From assembly GCA_900105895.1 (NCBI GenBank), contig FNSH01000001.1, positions 372,001 to 436,000 on the forward strand: a DNA stretch of 64,000 bases, given 5' to 3'. The notes under the pieces are model-generated. The model made no database searches, was not told where the DNA came from, and worked only from the letters and a program-made list of their open reading frames with translations. This document shows, piece by piece, positions 46,020 through 55,493 of this stretch. How positions within the stretch are numbered: the first letter of the stretch is position 1; every line of letters starts with the position of its first letter. Made by a program: the position numbers and the translations under genes. This DNA comes from Atopobium minutum (GTDB lineage: Bacteria; Actinomycetota; Coriobacteriia; Coriobacteriales; Atopobiaceae).

Positions 46020-47357
46020 TTACTCGCTGGTAACACAGACCATCTCGCTCTTTACAAAGCGATCGTACAGCACACGAATTGCTGTATCGAAGTCTTCATT
46101 ATTGACGCCTAAAATAATAGAAATCTCCTGAGAAGACTGGGTAATCATGCGAATGTTTACCCCCGCCTCGCCCAACACACCAAAGATCCGACCAGAAGTA
46201 CCAGCACGACGGCTGATATTACGACCGACCACACTAATTAAAGCAAGATGCTCAACCAGCTGGATAGAATCAGGCTGCAGTTCTGTTTGCAGATCCGTAA
46301 CAAGGGAGTAGATAGTGTCGCAAACATCGGCGCCATTAACCACAATGCCAAAGGAATCTATCCCCGTGGGCACATGTTCTACGGATACGTGATAGCGCTC
46401 AAAAACGCTTAGTGCACGGCGAATGAACCCAACCTCGGAAGACATATGCGCTTTTTGGATATGGACTGCAGTAAAGTTTTTGCGCCCCGCCACACCCGTA
46501 ATCAAGTGCTCGCTGGCACGCTCCTCAGCCGTCTCGCGAATCATGGTGCCCCTGGCTTTGGGGTCGTTGGTATTCTTGATTTGAATGGGAATATTTGCCT
46601 CACGAACAGGGAAAATAGCTTCTTCCTGCAAAACGGAGGCGCCCATATACGAAAGTTCACGCATCTCGTTGTACGTAATACGATGAATGGTACGTGGATT
46701 GTCTACAATGCGCGGATCTGCCGCCAAAAACCCAGATACATCCGTCCAGTTTTCATAGACCTGCACCGACAAAGCGCGCGCAACAACGGCACCGGTAATG
46801 TCTCCACCACCACGCTCAAACAGCTTAATCTTGCCGTCGGAGGTTGCTCCGTAAAAGCCCGGCAATACAAAACTACCCTTTTGAGCAACCATATGCTGCA
46901 AAAGCTCAGCCGTGGCTTCCTGGTTAAGGCTACCGTCATGATGAAAGCGAATAACATCTGCTGCATCCACAAAGGGCTTATCGAGAAGCTCTGCCATGAG
47001 CCGTGCGGTAAACCATTCTCCACGAGAAACGATGTACTCCGGAGAAACATCTTTTACATGCAAGGCAAACTCATCAAACTTTTGCGCTATGGGGTAACTT
47101 AGCTTGAGTTCTTGCGCAATGTCTACATAGCGCTGCTTGATGGTTTCCAACAGTGCCGTGCAATCCACGTGATATAAAATATGGGCATTTACCAGCAATA
47201 ATAAGTCCGTAATCTTGTTATCTGTGGCAAAGCGCTTGCCCGGCGCAGACACCACAACATAACGCCGCTCTGAGTCGGCAGATACGATAGCGGCAACTTT
47301 TTTAAACTGTTGGGCACTGGCAACACTGGTGCCCCCAAACTTTGCGAGTTTGAGCAT
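46020..47357 (-). CDS. lysC: Aspartate kinase
   Basis: Phosphorylates aspartate, the entry to the aspartate family. The 445-residue protein has KFGGTSVASAQQFKK at the start, LFERGGGDITGAVVARAL, and the substrate region SRGEWFTARLMAE. Two C-terminal ACT domains (FERYHVSVEHVPTG and GEAGVNIRMITQSS) predict feedback control by an end product, probably threonine or lysine. Length and layout match the monofunctional AK-III-like class. Confidence 0.95.
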   Translation of the reverse strand: MLKLAKFGGTSVASAQQFKKVAAIVSADSERRYVVVSAPGKRFATDNKITDLLLLVNAHILYHVDCTALLETIKQRYVDIAQELKLSYPIAQKFDEFALHVKDVSPEYIVSRGEWFTARLMAELLDKPFVDAADVIRFHHDGSLNQEATAELLQHMVAQKGSFVLPGFYGATSDGKIKLFERGGGDITGAVVARALSVQVYENWTDVSGFLAADPRIVDNPRTIHRITYNEMRELSYMGASVLQEEAIFPVREANIPIQIKNTNDPKARGTMIRETAEERASEHLITGVAGRKNFTAVHIQKAHMSSEVGFIRRALSVFERYHVSVEHVPTGIDSFGIVVNGADVCDTIYSLVTDLQTELQPDSIQLVEHLALISVVGRNISRRAGTSGRIFGVLGEAGVNIRMITQSSQEISIILGVNNEDFDTAIRVLYDRFVKSEMVCVTSE

Positions 47358-47360
47358 GGA

Positions 47361-48593
47361 CTATATCTCCTTGGATGATGCGCTCGACGGATACGCAGCT
47401 ATAAAGCTGTGCGGATCACACGACAACAGTTCCTGTGAAAGCTGGGCGGCCTGCTCTGCCGTAAGAGCAGGCACAAGCTGGAAGGTTGTTGCTAACTCAG
47501 GAGGAAGTGCGTTGGCTTCCGTGCTGGATGCCGCATTGGTTGTTGTATTGGCCTCCGTGCTGGGTGCCGCGCCTGCTTTGGCGACAAACCTCTCTGGAAT
47601 AGCTGCGGTGGTACGAACCAGATAGTTGCTGGTAAGCAGTGAACAATCGTAGGTTTTATCGGCAGAAAGCGTGTAACTTGGCTGGATGGCTGCAACGCAG
47701 TCCAGCATGTCTTGCACCATGGCGTTGCCAGTGGGCAAACTTCCAGCACCCTGACCATAAAACTTGAGCTCACCAATGGACATGCCTGTGGCAGTAACCA
47801 TATTAAAATTCTTGGGAACCTGTGCTTCTAACGAGAAGAGCGGCACTACCACTGGTTGGACAGCCAATGCATACGCAGAGAAGGTAGCCACGCCCTGCCC
47901 CAAAAGCTTAAGAGCAAGCCCACAGGAAGCAAGCGCATCTATATCAGCGCGGGTGCAGCTGCGAATTCCCAGCGTGGGGATGTCTGCAGCATGAAACACA
48001 TCAAAGGCGTGCACCGCGGAAATGATTGTTTTGTTGGCAACATCGTAGCCATCAATATCCGCACTGGGATCTGCCTCCGCATAGCCCTGTGCCTGTGCTG
48101 CAGCAAGCACCGTATCAAAGCGATCACGAGAATGCGCCATGCGGTCCAAAATGTAGTTAGACGTACCGTTGAGAATACCGCTAAAAGATGTGATGGCATC
48201 TATGCGCCGCATTTTCCGTAAGCCTGCCAGCCACGGAATACCGCCGCCGGTAGTTGCTTCTATGTATAGGCCTACGTTGTGAGCTTGTGCGGTGCGCGCA
48301 AACTCATCAAAGTAGCGAGCCACCACAGCCTTGTTGGCACTTACCACATGCTTACCCGCTTTAAGGGCCGCCAAAATATAGCTGTGAGCAGGCTCTATAC
48401 CGCCCATGCATTCTGCAACAAGCTCCACGCTTGTATCGGCAAGAATGGCATCAAAGCTATCCGTATCACGAGGATCACAACACTTTCCGGGTCGCTTGAG
48501 GATGCGTGTAACCTCCAAAGTGGGACATGAGCTCGATATAATCTGATCGGCCCCCTGTCCTACGGTCCCGTATCCGAGTAAGGCAATATTCAT
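47361..48593 (-). CDS. hom: Homoserine dehydrogenase
   Basis: Reduces aspartate semialdehyde to homoserine. The 410-residue protein has the nucleotide fold ALLGYGTVGQGADQII, VSANKAVVARYFDEFA, ATTGGGIPWLAGLRKM, and the signature SFSGILNGTSNYILDRM. It lacks a recognisable C-terminal ACT domain; instead a repeat-built Ala/Thr/Ser/Asn stretch (about residues 337-362) is followed by a short tail. In DNA that stretch is two imperfect copies of about 26 bases. First gene of hom-lysC-asd, and divergent from thrC. Confidence 0.94.
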   Translation of the reverse strand: MNIALLGYGTVGQGADQIISSSCPTLEVTRILKRPGKCCDPRDTDSFDAILADTSVELVAECMGGIEPAHSYILAALKAGKHVVSANKAVVARYFDEFARTAQAHNVGLYIEATTGGGIPWLAGLRKMRRIDAITSFSGILNGTSNYILDRMAHSRDRFDTVLAAAQAQGYAEADPSADIDGYDVANKTIISAVHAFDVFHAADIPTLGIRSCTRADIDALASCGLALKLLGQGVATFSAYALAVQPVVVPLFSLEAQVPKNFNMVTATGMSIGELKFYGQGAGSLPTGNAMVQDMLDCVAAIQPSYTLSADKTYDCSLLTSNYLVRTTAAIPERFVAKAGAAPSTEANTTTNAASSTEANALPPELATTFQLVPALTAEQAAQLSQELLSCDPHSFIAAYPSSASSKEI

Positions 48594-48693
48594 GCACGTT
48601 CCAATCGACTCAACAGTGCCAGGCTCACCAATACTAGGCTCAACATTTCCAGTTGGTAGCCAGATGCCCGCAACATTCCTTTTGCCGTTACTA

Positions 48694-48715
48694 TATGCAT
48701 AGGTTATGCATAGGT
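48694..48715. promoter_or_regulatory. Tandem 11-bp repeat TATGCATAGGT between hom and thrC
   Basis: TATGCATAGGT occurs twice back to back (48694-48704, 48705-48715) with no mismatch, 33-54 bp before thrC and about 100 bp before hom. Each copy contains the palindrome ATGCAT. The position between the two halves of the threonine pathway suits a shared operator, but no regulator is identified. Confidence 0.45.
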
Positions 48716-48747
48716 TTGCTTGAAATACTATAGCTCTGGAGTAGCAT

Positions 48748-50232
48748 ATGAGTACTTTTTACCACAGCACGCGTTCTACACATGAACTGTTAACAAGTAA
48801 GCAAGCAATTTTACAGGGCATCGCTGCCGATGGTGGGCTGTTTATCTGCGATAACCTAGCCGAGAAGCGCATTGATCTTCAGACTGTTTGTAACAATAGT
48901 TTTATGCAAAACGCCGTACTGATCCTCAGTACCCTTTTAGATGACTTTTCTGCTGCCGAGATAACAAACTGCGTTAACGCCGCCTATGGCAGCGGGTTTG
49001 ACAGTTTTGCCATAACGCCGATAAGCGCCTTGGGTAGTTCATGGTTGCTTGAACTGTGGCATGGTCCCACCAGCGCTTTTAAGGATATTGCCCTGCAAAT
49101 GCTCCCACAGCTTATGAGTGTTTCTCGGCACGATGATGATCGTAACGTCATGATTGTGACGGCTACCTCGGGAGATACGGGCAAGGCTGCTTTAGCTGGT
49201 TTTGCAAACGTTGCTGGCTGCGGCATTACGGTATTTTATCCCGAAGGCAAGGTCTCTGACATGCAACGGCTGCAAATGGTTACGCAGGCCGGCACTAACG
49301 TTGCCGTAAGCGCCGTTGAGGGTAACTTTGATGACATCCAAACACAGGTTAAACATATCTTTGCCAATCCTGATCTCGCAGAGCAGCTGGCGGCTCAAAA
49401 CATCGTTTTGTCCAGCGCAAACTCCATCAACATTGGCAGACTGATCCCCCAAGTGGTCTACTACTTTGATGCGTATGCGCAGCTGGTGCGCGCTGGCAAC
49501 ATCACGCTGGGCGATCCCCTTGAGTTTTATGTCCCCACGGGCAATTTTGGCAATGTGTTGGCAGGCTACTTTGCCAAGCTCATGGGCTTGCCTGTAGCAA
49601 AGCTAACTGTTGCATCCAATGCCAACGACGTGCTGTTTGATTTTATCCGCACGGGACGCTATGACCGCCGCCGCAGCTTTAACAAAACCATCTCCCCGTC
49701 CATGGACATTTTGGTTTCTTCCAATTTGGAGCGTTTGTTATATTTGCTTTCCGAGGGAGATTGCGAGCTTATCCGCAGCTATATGACCCAGCTCTCAGAG
49801 CAAGGCTTCTACCAAATTAGCGATGAACTGCTCTCTAAGCTGCAGGAAAATTTTGCCGGTGGTCGCGCCGATGACAACCAAACCCGCGCTGCCATTCATA
49901 AGGCATGGACAGACGAGAAGGTCCTTCTGGATACCCATACGGCCGTTGCTGTGAGTGTGATGGACGCTGCCAAACCCAGCGCCGCCTGCCGCGTGGTGCT
50001 TTCCACCGCCAATGCCTACAAGTTTTCTGCCGACGTCCTGGAGGCTCTCACCGGCACCCCTTGCACCCTTTCTGGTTTTGAGGCCATGGATGAGCTGCAG
50101 CGTCTTACTGGTATACCCGCGCCTACACAGCTCAGCAAGCTACGTGAGGCTGCCGTACTCCATCCTCAGGTATGCTCTCTTGATGCCATGACCGCTGTTG
50201 TATCCACTGCTTGCGAGAAGAGCTTTGCATGA
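48748..50232 (+). CDS. thrC: Threonine synthase
   Basis: PLP enzyme that converts O-phosphohomoserine to threonine. The 494-residue protein has the N-terminal FYHSTRSTH region, the PLP lysine in WHGPTSAFKDIALQMLPQL, VTATSGDTGKAALAGFANV, and SSANSINIGRLIPQVVYYF. This is the longer yeast/E. coli-like class. GGAG lies 7 bases before the ATG. Its stop overlaps the thrB start (ATGA), so the last two steps of threonine synthesis are coupled. Confidence 0.96.
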   Translation: MSTFYHSTRSTHELLTSKQAILQGIAADGGLFICDNLAEKRIDLQTVCNNSFMQNAVLILSTLLDDFSAAEITNCVNAAYGSGFDSFAITPISALGSSWLLELWHGPTSAFKDIALQMLPQLMSVSRHDDDRNVMIVTATSGDTGKAALAGFANVAGCGITVFYPEGKVSDMQRLQMVTQAGTNVAVSAVEGNFDDIQTQVKHIFANPDLAEQLAAQNIVLSSANSINIGRLIPQVVYYFDAYAQLVRAGNITLGDPLEFYVPTGNFGNVLAGYFAKLMGLPVAKLTVASNANDVLFDFIRTGRYDRRRSFNKTISPSMDILVSSNLERLLYLLSEGDCELIRSYMTQLSEQGFYQISDELLSKLQENFAGGRADDNQTRAAIHKAWTDEKVLLDTHTAVAVSVMDAAKPSAACRVVLSTANAYKFSADVLEALTGTPCTLSGFEAMDELQRLTGIPAPTQLSKLREAAVLHPQVCSLDAMTAVVSTACEKSFA

Positions 50233-51215
50233 TCTGTGTAACCGTACCAGCTACCTCAGCAAATTTGGGTGTAGGCTTTGATTGTTTGGGCATGGCGCTT
50301 GATCTCTATGCTCGTTTTAGCTTTGAGCGCTCAGATACCCTTATGATTGACGGCTGTGAGCCACGTTTTTGTAATAACAACAATCTTGTATGGACCAGCT
50401 TTTGTGACACCCTAACTCGCTTAGGGCACGCGCCTTTTCCCGTACACATAACTATAGATTCTGACATTCCCCTATCCGGCGGGTTAGGATCAAGCGCCTG
50501 CTGTATTGTGGCCGGTGTTGTAGCAGCTCAATTGCTCAGTGGCCTGCCCTACAATCAGGCATTTACCCTTGATATGGCCACCAAGCTGGAAGGACATCCC
50601 GACAATGTGGCCCCCGCTATCATGGGCGGATTGGTTAGCTCGTTTACCGCGTTTACCGCAAGCGTTGGTAGCGCGAACACGGACGACAAGGACGCAAACC
50701 TGCAGGTAGACGCGGATGCCAGCGACAAGAACGCAGACAGCTGCTCCCACAGCAAGGTTTTCTCGACACACTTTGCCATATGCAATCAGCTGCATTTTAT
50801 TACCATTGCTCCGCCCTACGAGGTGCGTACAGCAGACGCTCGGCGGGTACTGCCCACCACGGTTCCCTTTGAGGACGCCGTATGGCAAATGGGACGCGTA
50901 GTTGGCGTCATTGACGCCTTGACCTCGGGGAAAATGGATGTTTTTGCAGCCGCTAACGCGGACCGGCTCCACGAACCTTATCGAAAGCAACTTATTGCAG
51001 ATTATGATCAGCTGCGGGCGTGTGTCCTTGCGCATGGGGCCGACGGCTTTATGATTTCTGGCTCTGGCTCAAGCATGATTGCCGTTGCGCATGAACAAAA
51101 AACTGCGCAGGCCCTTATAGATGCCATATGCAGTTCCTATCCAAGCTATTGGGTGCGTGATTTACATGCAGCTCAAACGGGAGTTCGCTTTAAAGACAGT
51201 GCCGATAAGAGCTAG
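50229..51215 (+). CDS. thrB: Homoserine kinase
   Basis: GHMP kinase making O-phosphohomoserine. The 328-residue protein has VPATSANLGVGFDCLGMAL at the start, the ATP loop IPLSGGLGSSACCIVAGVVA, LEGHPDNVAPAIMGGLV, and the C-terminal GADGFMISGSGSSMIAV. An Asp/Asn/Lys/Ser-rich insert of about 30 residues (near residues 148-178) lies in the middle. ATG at 50229 overlaps the thrC stop; an upstream in-frame start lies inside thrC. It converges on the next gene with a 4-base overlap. Confidence 0.94.
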   Translation: MICVTVPATSANLGVGFDCLGMALDLYARFSFERSDTLMIDGCEPRFCNNNNLVWTSFCDTLTRLGHAPFPVHITIDSDIPLSGGLGSSACCIVAGVVAAQLLSGLPYNQAFTLDMATKLEGHPDNVAPAIMGGLVSSFTAFTASVGSANTDDKDANLQVDADASDKNADSCSHSKVFSTHFAICNQLHFITIAPPYEVRTADARRVLPTTVPFEDAVWQMGRVVGVIDALTSGKMDVFAAANADRLHEPYRKQLIADYDQLRACVLAHGADGFMISGSGSSMIAVAHEQKTAQALIDAICSSYPSYWVRDLHAAQTGVRFKDSADKS

Positions 51216-52513
51216 CCTTGCTGTGCTATGACAAACGAATCCGCTGTGCCTACTGCATGCGAGGCAGCCTCAGAAACCTGCTTCATATGGCGTGGCTTGT
51301 AGCTGCTCTTCTTGCTTGGTTGCAACACCTGTAGACGCGTATTGGTACCGCCATCAATAACACGCAAGTAATCGTACTTCTTTGCATGGGCACCATAACG
51401 CTTTGATTGTACTTTTGCTTCCTCATCAGAGATCAAATACGCAACATAGCTCTTCTCGTCCGTAATCTCAGGATGATTGGCCGGAACGTGGAAGTGCAAA
51501 ACCTCGGTACTGGGCTCAGGGAAATCGGGTTCATCGAGCGTATCTATACCAAGGACATCCATGCCGTGCAGGTCCATTCCCTGCGCACCGGATGTCGAGA
51601 AAGGCTCAGATTGCGCGCTGATCTGCTGAGCTGCAGGTGCGCTGGAAGTTGTCTTGTCATCAACAACCATCTGCCCGGTAAGCTCAGCGGCAACACGTGC
51701 CATTACGGGCTTTGGCGCAGAAGACGGAATGTTAATAGCCACAGAACCAGTATCATCGAGTTTCTCGTCAAGTGCTGCTAGCGCAAGCTCCCACATGTCG
51801 CGCTTGTCGCTGAGCTCTTGGCTTTCACGACGTTTGGGATACATGCCCAAATCCAGATGTGCCACACGAGAAACCACTTCTGCATGACGACGACGAGACT
51901 GAGCAGCCTGAGGTGTTGGCGTTTGAAGCTGGGGGGCAGTTGGATCATCCGGCACCGGCTCAAAAATGCTACCACGCGTGATATTGGGGCCAACGGTAGC
52001 TTCCCACCAGCTCGTTCCCACATCACCAACGGAGCCGTCGGCACGCTCAATTACTGGCAGGCCATCCATCATGCTGCCACTAAAGCGTGCTCCTAAGCGT
52101 TCTAGCAGCGTTGCCTTTACACCCCGTTGCTGAATGGCCACACGCTCTTGATAACGCTGTCGATTAACATAGTTTTGTGCAATTTGCTCATAGTCGCGAG
52201 CTGCGTGGGCACCAGTGGTGTCGGTATCAGAGCTGGCATCAGACTCAGCAATCACACTATCCATGCGCTGCAGAATATCCTGCTCAGTTTGATAAGAATT
52301 CTCAAGCTGTTTGAGCGCTTGCTTGCGAGCAATACCGTACGTAATGCCTGCAATACTCACACAGGCTGCCACGGCAACAGGAATTACCACGCGAGGTCCA
52401 GGCAACGAAGAAAGAGTCTGAGCAGAAAGAGCCAGAGCGGTACTCGGAACGCTTACAAATACAACGCTCATCAGTCCAGCATATACCGCTGGATGTGTAC
52501 TATAGCGTTTCAT
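51212..52513 (-). CDS. Membrane-anchored protein of unknown function
   Basis: A 433-residue protein I do not recognise. It has two hydrophobic segments at the N-terminus (VYAGLMSVVFVSVP and VVIPVAVAACVSIAGITYG, residues about 10-52), then a long polar part. That part has a short coiled coil (QALKQLENSYQTEQDIL), a conserved-looking GSWWEAT-type patch, a Pro/Gln-rich linker and a compact end containing VAYLISDEEAKVQSKRYG. This suggests a short membrane hairpin with a large cytosolic tail. The ATG at 52513 is chosen; ATG codons at 52537 and 52555 are alternatives. It stands alone between thrB and rho. Confidence 0.6.
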   Translation of the reverse strand: MKRYSTHPAVYAGLMSVVFVSVPSTALALSAQTLSSLPGPRVVIPVAVAACVSIAGITYGIARKQALKQLENSYQTEQDILQRMDSVIAESDASSDTDTTGAHAARDYEQIAQNYVNRQRYQERVAIQQRGVKATLLERLGARFSGSMMDGLPVIERADGSVGDVGTSWWEATVGPNITRGSIFEPVPDDPTAPQLQTPTPQAAQSRRRHAEVVSRVAHLDLGMYPKRRESQELSDKRDMWELALAALDEKLDDTGSVAINIPSSAPKPVMARVAAELTGQMVVDDKTTSSAPAAQQISAQSEPFSTSGAQGMDLHGMDVLGIDTLDEPDFPEPSTEVLHFHVPANHPEITDEKSYVAYLISDEEAKVQSKRYGAHAKKYDYLRVIDGGTNTRLQVLQPSKKSSYKPRHMKQVSEAASHAVGTADSFVIAQQG

Positions 52514-52861
52514 ATGCCTCAATACCTTCCCTGCCATATGCAAGGGCGGTACCAATCTAGCTACGATATAAGGCTGGTCTTGCCATACAATATGACCGAC
52601 ACAAGCACAACGGCGTAGTTTGTTTTAAGAGTGTGTACCGTCGCTTGCTAAACCTAAGTTCAACATATCTTTTTTGAGTGTAGCGTGACTTTAGCAAAAA
52701 AATATCGAGAAATGCAAAATAATAGGCAACTTTATAAATTTCTGCTACAAATGGAGCAAAATATTTGCTTTTGCTGCGTGCTCACGCTTGTTTTCTCGCT
52801 TGTACCCCACGCTGCTACTCGTACTTTCGACTCGTACTTCCACTGTGTCGTAGCACTATTA

Positions 52862-52893
52862 TCGTAGCGTTATTAATATTAATAACGCTACGA
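52862..52893. repeat. 32-bp perfect palindrome downstream of rho
   Basis: Positions 52862-52877 and 52878-52893 are exact reverse complements with no spacer: TCGTAGCGTTATTAAT and its complement. A partial copy, TGTCGTAGC, lies just before it (about 52844-52852). It sits 14 bp beyond the rho terminator, within the 451-base gap (52514-52964) before the unknown membrane-protein gene. The rest of that gap holds no recognised gene. No T-run follows either arm. A regulator site or a cruciform-forming element is possible. Confidence 0.7.
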
Positions 52894-52905
52894 CACGTGC
52901 TATAT

Positions 52906-52942
52906 AAAAACGCCAGCCTCTCAGCTTGAGTGACTGGCGTTT
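52906..52942 (-). terminator. Intrinsic terminator after rho
   Basis: Minus-strand 9-bp stem (AAACGCCAG with CTGGCGTTT) with a 17-base loop that holds a small inner stem, followed by five T (52906-52910). It is 23 bp after the rho stop. Confidence 0.8.
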
Positions 52943-52964
52943 GAGCAGACCTTATAGATAAATC

Positions 52965-55226
52965 TTACAAAGCATCTATGTGCTCGGCGTTTTGAGCCTT
53001 CTTAGCGGAGCGAATAAGGAACTCTTCGTTGTTGTTAGTTGCCTTAAGGCTCTTAACCAACGAGGACTCAGCACGCTCTACGTTATTCATATTGGCCAAA
53101 ATGCGGCGAATACCCCATACAAACGGCTGCAGTGCTTGATCAATAAGCAGCTCTTCATTACGAGTGCCAGAAGCAACGGGATCGATAGCGGGGAAAATGC
53201 GCTTATCGGCCAGATCGCGATCAAGCTTAAGCTCCATATTACCGGTGCCCTTGAACTCTTCAAAGATTACCTCATCCATCTTGGATCCGGTATCAATGAG
53301 TGCAGAGGCAATGATGGTAAGCGACCCGCCATTCTCGATATTACGGGCAGCACCCAAAAAACGTTTGGGTGGGTAGAGCGCCGCAGAATCAACACCGCCG
53401 GACAAAATACGGCCACTAGCAGGCTGTGCTAGGTTATAGGCTCGGGCCAAGCGCGTAATGGAGTCGAGGACAACTACCACGTCCCCACCCAGCTCTACCA
53501 GGCGCTTTGCGCGCTCAATCACAAGCTCAGAAACCGCCGTGTGGTTCTCGGCAGGCATATCAAAGGTGGATGCTACTACCTCGCCCTTAATGGAGCGTTG
53601 CATATCCGTAACTTCCTCGGGACGCTCGTCAACCAAAAGGCAAATAAGATGAACCTCGGGATTATTGGCGGCAATCGACTGACAAATATGCTTAAGAACC
53701 GTAGTCTTACCGGCCTTAGGAGGCGAAACAATCAAACCACGCTGGCCCTTACCAATAGGCGAAACCAAATCAATGGCGCGACCCGTAATAGAATCCTTAC
53801 CATTCTCAAGCTTGAGCGGCTCGTTAGGATAAATGGGGGTAAGGTCGCGGAACTTGGGGCGCTTGCGCGCTTCCTCAGGCGTAAGCCCGTTGATGGATGT
53901 GATGCGACCAATGGGAGGCAATGACTTATTGGTACCGCGAGCGGGAACAACAATGCCTTCGATAAAATCTCCAGCTCGCAAGCTGTATTGGCGAATGATC
54001 TGGCTAAAGATGTAGGCATCATTGGGGCCATGCATATAGCCATCGCAGCGCACAAAGCCGTGGCCTTCTTTTTGGATTTCCAGCACGCCTGCTACCTGCC
54101 TAAAGCCCTCGGCATGGGCAGCGGTGGTATAAATGAGCTCGATGAGGTCGGTCTTTTTAACACCGGTAAAATCAATTTCCAGTTCAGCGGCCTTAGCGCG
54201 CAGCTCCGCAACCTTCATCTCGGCCAGCTGCTCGCGTGTAAGAGAAGGCTCGGCGTTGGTGTCCACAAAATTATTGCGACGGTTATTATTGCGGCGATTG
54301 GTATTGCGCTCATTGCGCGAATTACGCTCGTTGCGATTATCTCGGTCATTGCGAGAATCGCGATCATTTTGCGTATTGGAATTACGAGAAGAAGCATTAT
54401 TTGCAGAACCATTTGTATCCTGCAAGTTTTTGGCGTTGCGTCCAGGGCGACTCTGACGACGGCGAGAAGGACGTGCTTCTTGCTGCTCTGCTGGTACATC
54501 CGTGGAAGGCGTATCTGCAGTGGTTGCGGCAGCTACAGTGGTAGTAGCAGGTGTGGTAGCGGGTGTGGCTACAATAGCAGTAGTGGTGGCAGTAGGCGTA
54601 ATAGCCGTAGTGATGGAGGCGTTCGCTGCATCAGCTTGGGAACTAGCTGCAGAAGCAGCATCCTTACGAGCGGCCTTACCTTGAGCTGCAGCAGCTACAA
54701 AAGCTGCGGCTTCTGCTTCCGAGAGGGTCTGCGTAGGTGCAGGTGCTACCTGAGTGCTTGCCTTGGTATGACGTTGCGTGCGCCTTGTCATCTTCTTAAC
54801 GTCGTTACCCTTTGCAGAGTCTGCTTTGGTAGCCACTGAACCATCAGATGCGGGCTGCGTGGGCTGTACCGCTTGCGCTGCCTGTGCTGCTTGAAATGCA
54901 GCAAGTGCTGCTTCATAGGCAGCTTTTTCCGCCTTAGAGGGACGACCACGACGACGCTTGGGTAAAGTAAGAGGTGGATTTGCCGTAGCCGGGTTTGCTG
55001 TGGAATCTGCTCCAGCTGCCACGGCCGATTTTTTTGTAGCCACAGCTGCCTGAGCATCTGAGGTAGCTGACGCAGCTGAAGCGGACGAGGTTTCCGATGC
55101 AGAAACGCTATCGGCTACCGTAGTGTCAGCAGTTTTTTTACTGCGCCTACGACGTGTTTTTGTAGTAGTACTTGAGCTTGGTTTGGATTGTTCTGCTTGT
55201 TCGTTCTGGACAGTAGTGTCTGCCAC
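52965..55226 (-). CDS. rho: Transcription termination factor Rho with long disordered N-terminal extension
   Basis: Hexameric RNA helicase that ends transcription. Of 753 residues the last 420 or so are standard Rho: the RNA-binding OSB part ([14 protein letters not shown] and [12 protein letters not shown]), the P-loop [11 protein letters not shown], Walker [16 protein letters not shown], and [15 protein letters not shown] with the R-loop. The first 310 residues are low complexity: Ala/Thr/Ser-rich with KRRRGRPSK, an AT-hook-like patch, then an Asn/Arg/Asp/Glu-rich stretch near residues 260-310. Actinobacterial Rho proteins commonly carry such inserts, which bind RNA. GTG start at 55226 with AAGGAG upstream. 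Confidence 0.95.
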   Translation of the reverse strand: MADTTVQNEQAEQSKPSSSTTTKTRRRRSKKTADTTVADSVSASETSSASAASATSDAQAAVATKKSAVAAGADSTANPATANPPLTLPKRRRGRPSKAEKAAYEAALAAFQAAQAAQAVQPTQPASDGSVATKADSAKGNDVKKMTRRTQRHTKASTQVAPAPTQTLSEAEAAAFVAAAAQGKAARKDAASAASSQADAANASITTAITPTATTTAIVATPATTPATTTVAAATTADTPSTDVPAEQQEARPSRRRQSRPGRNAKNLQDTNGSANNASSRNSNTQNDRDSRNDRDNRNERNSRNERNTNRRNNNRRNNFVDTNAEPSLTREQLAEMKVAELRAKAAELEIDFTGVKKTDLIELIYTTAAHAEGFRQVAGVLEIQKEGHGFVRCDGYMHGPNDAYIFSQIIRQYSLRAGDFIEGIVVPARGTNKSLPPIGRITSINGLTPEEARKRPKFRDLTPIYPNEPLKLENGKDSITGRAIDLVSPIGKGQRGLIVSPPKAGKTTVLKHICQSIAANNPEVHLICLLVDERPEEVTDMQRSIKGEVVASTFDMPAENHTAVSELVIERAKRLVELGGDVVVVLDSITRLARAYNLAQPASGRILSGGVDSAALYPPKRFLGAARNIENGGSLTIIASALIDTGSKMDEVIFEEFKGTGNMELKLDRDLADKRIFPAIDPVASGTRNEELLIDQALQPFVWGIRRILANMNNVERAESSLVKSLKATNNNEEFLIRSAKKAQNAEHIDAL

Positions 55227-55366
55227 GCTTTGTCTCCTTCAAATGGAAATAAAAATCAACACTCTGTTGATATAACCTGTGAAGTTGGAAAAGGAATACC
55301 GTTCAAAAGTAAATAAGAAATTGAACCATCAGGGAGTATATCATACAAGTAATAACAAACCTGAAG

Positions 55367-55402
55367 AAAAACCTCCGTAACAAATAAATTGTACGGAGGT
55401 TT
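55367..55402 (-). terminator. Intrinsic terminator after argS
   Basis: Minus-strand perfect 11-bp stem (AAACCTCCGTA with TACGGAGGTTT), 12-base loop, followed by TTTTTCTTC. It lies about 90 bp beyond the argS stop. The remaining gap to rho contains nothing else I recognise. Confidence 0.88.
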
Positions 55403-55493
55403 GTATAAAACACTCTTACAGCAGTACTCTCAGCAAACAGCTGCAAGTACCCGCGGGCACAAAATGCGCTGGTACGCCCTTGCTAGTAAGCCC

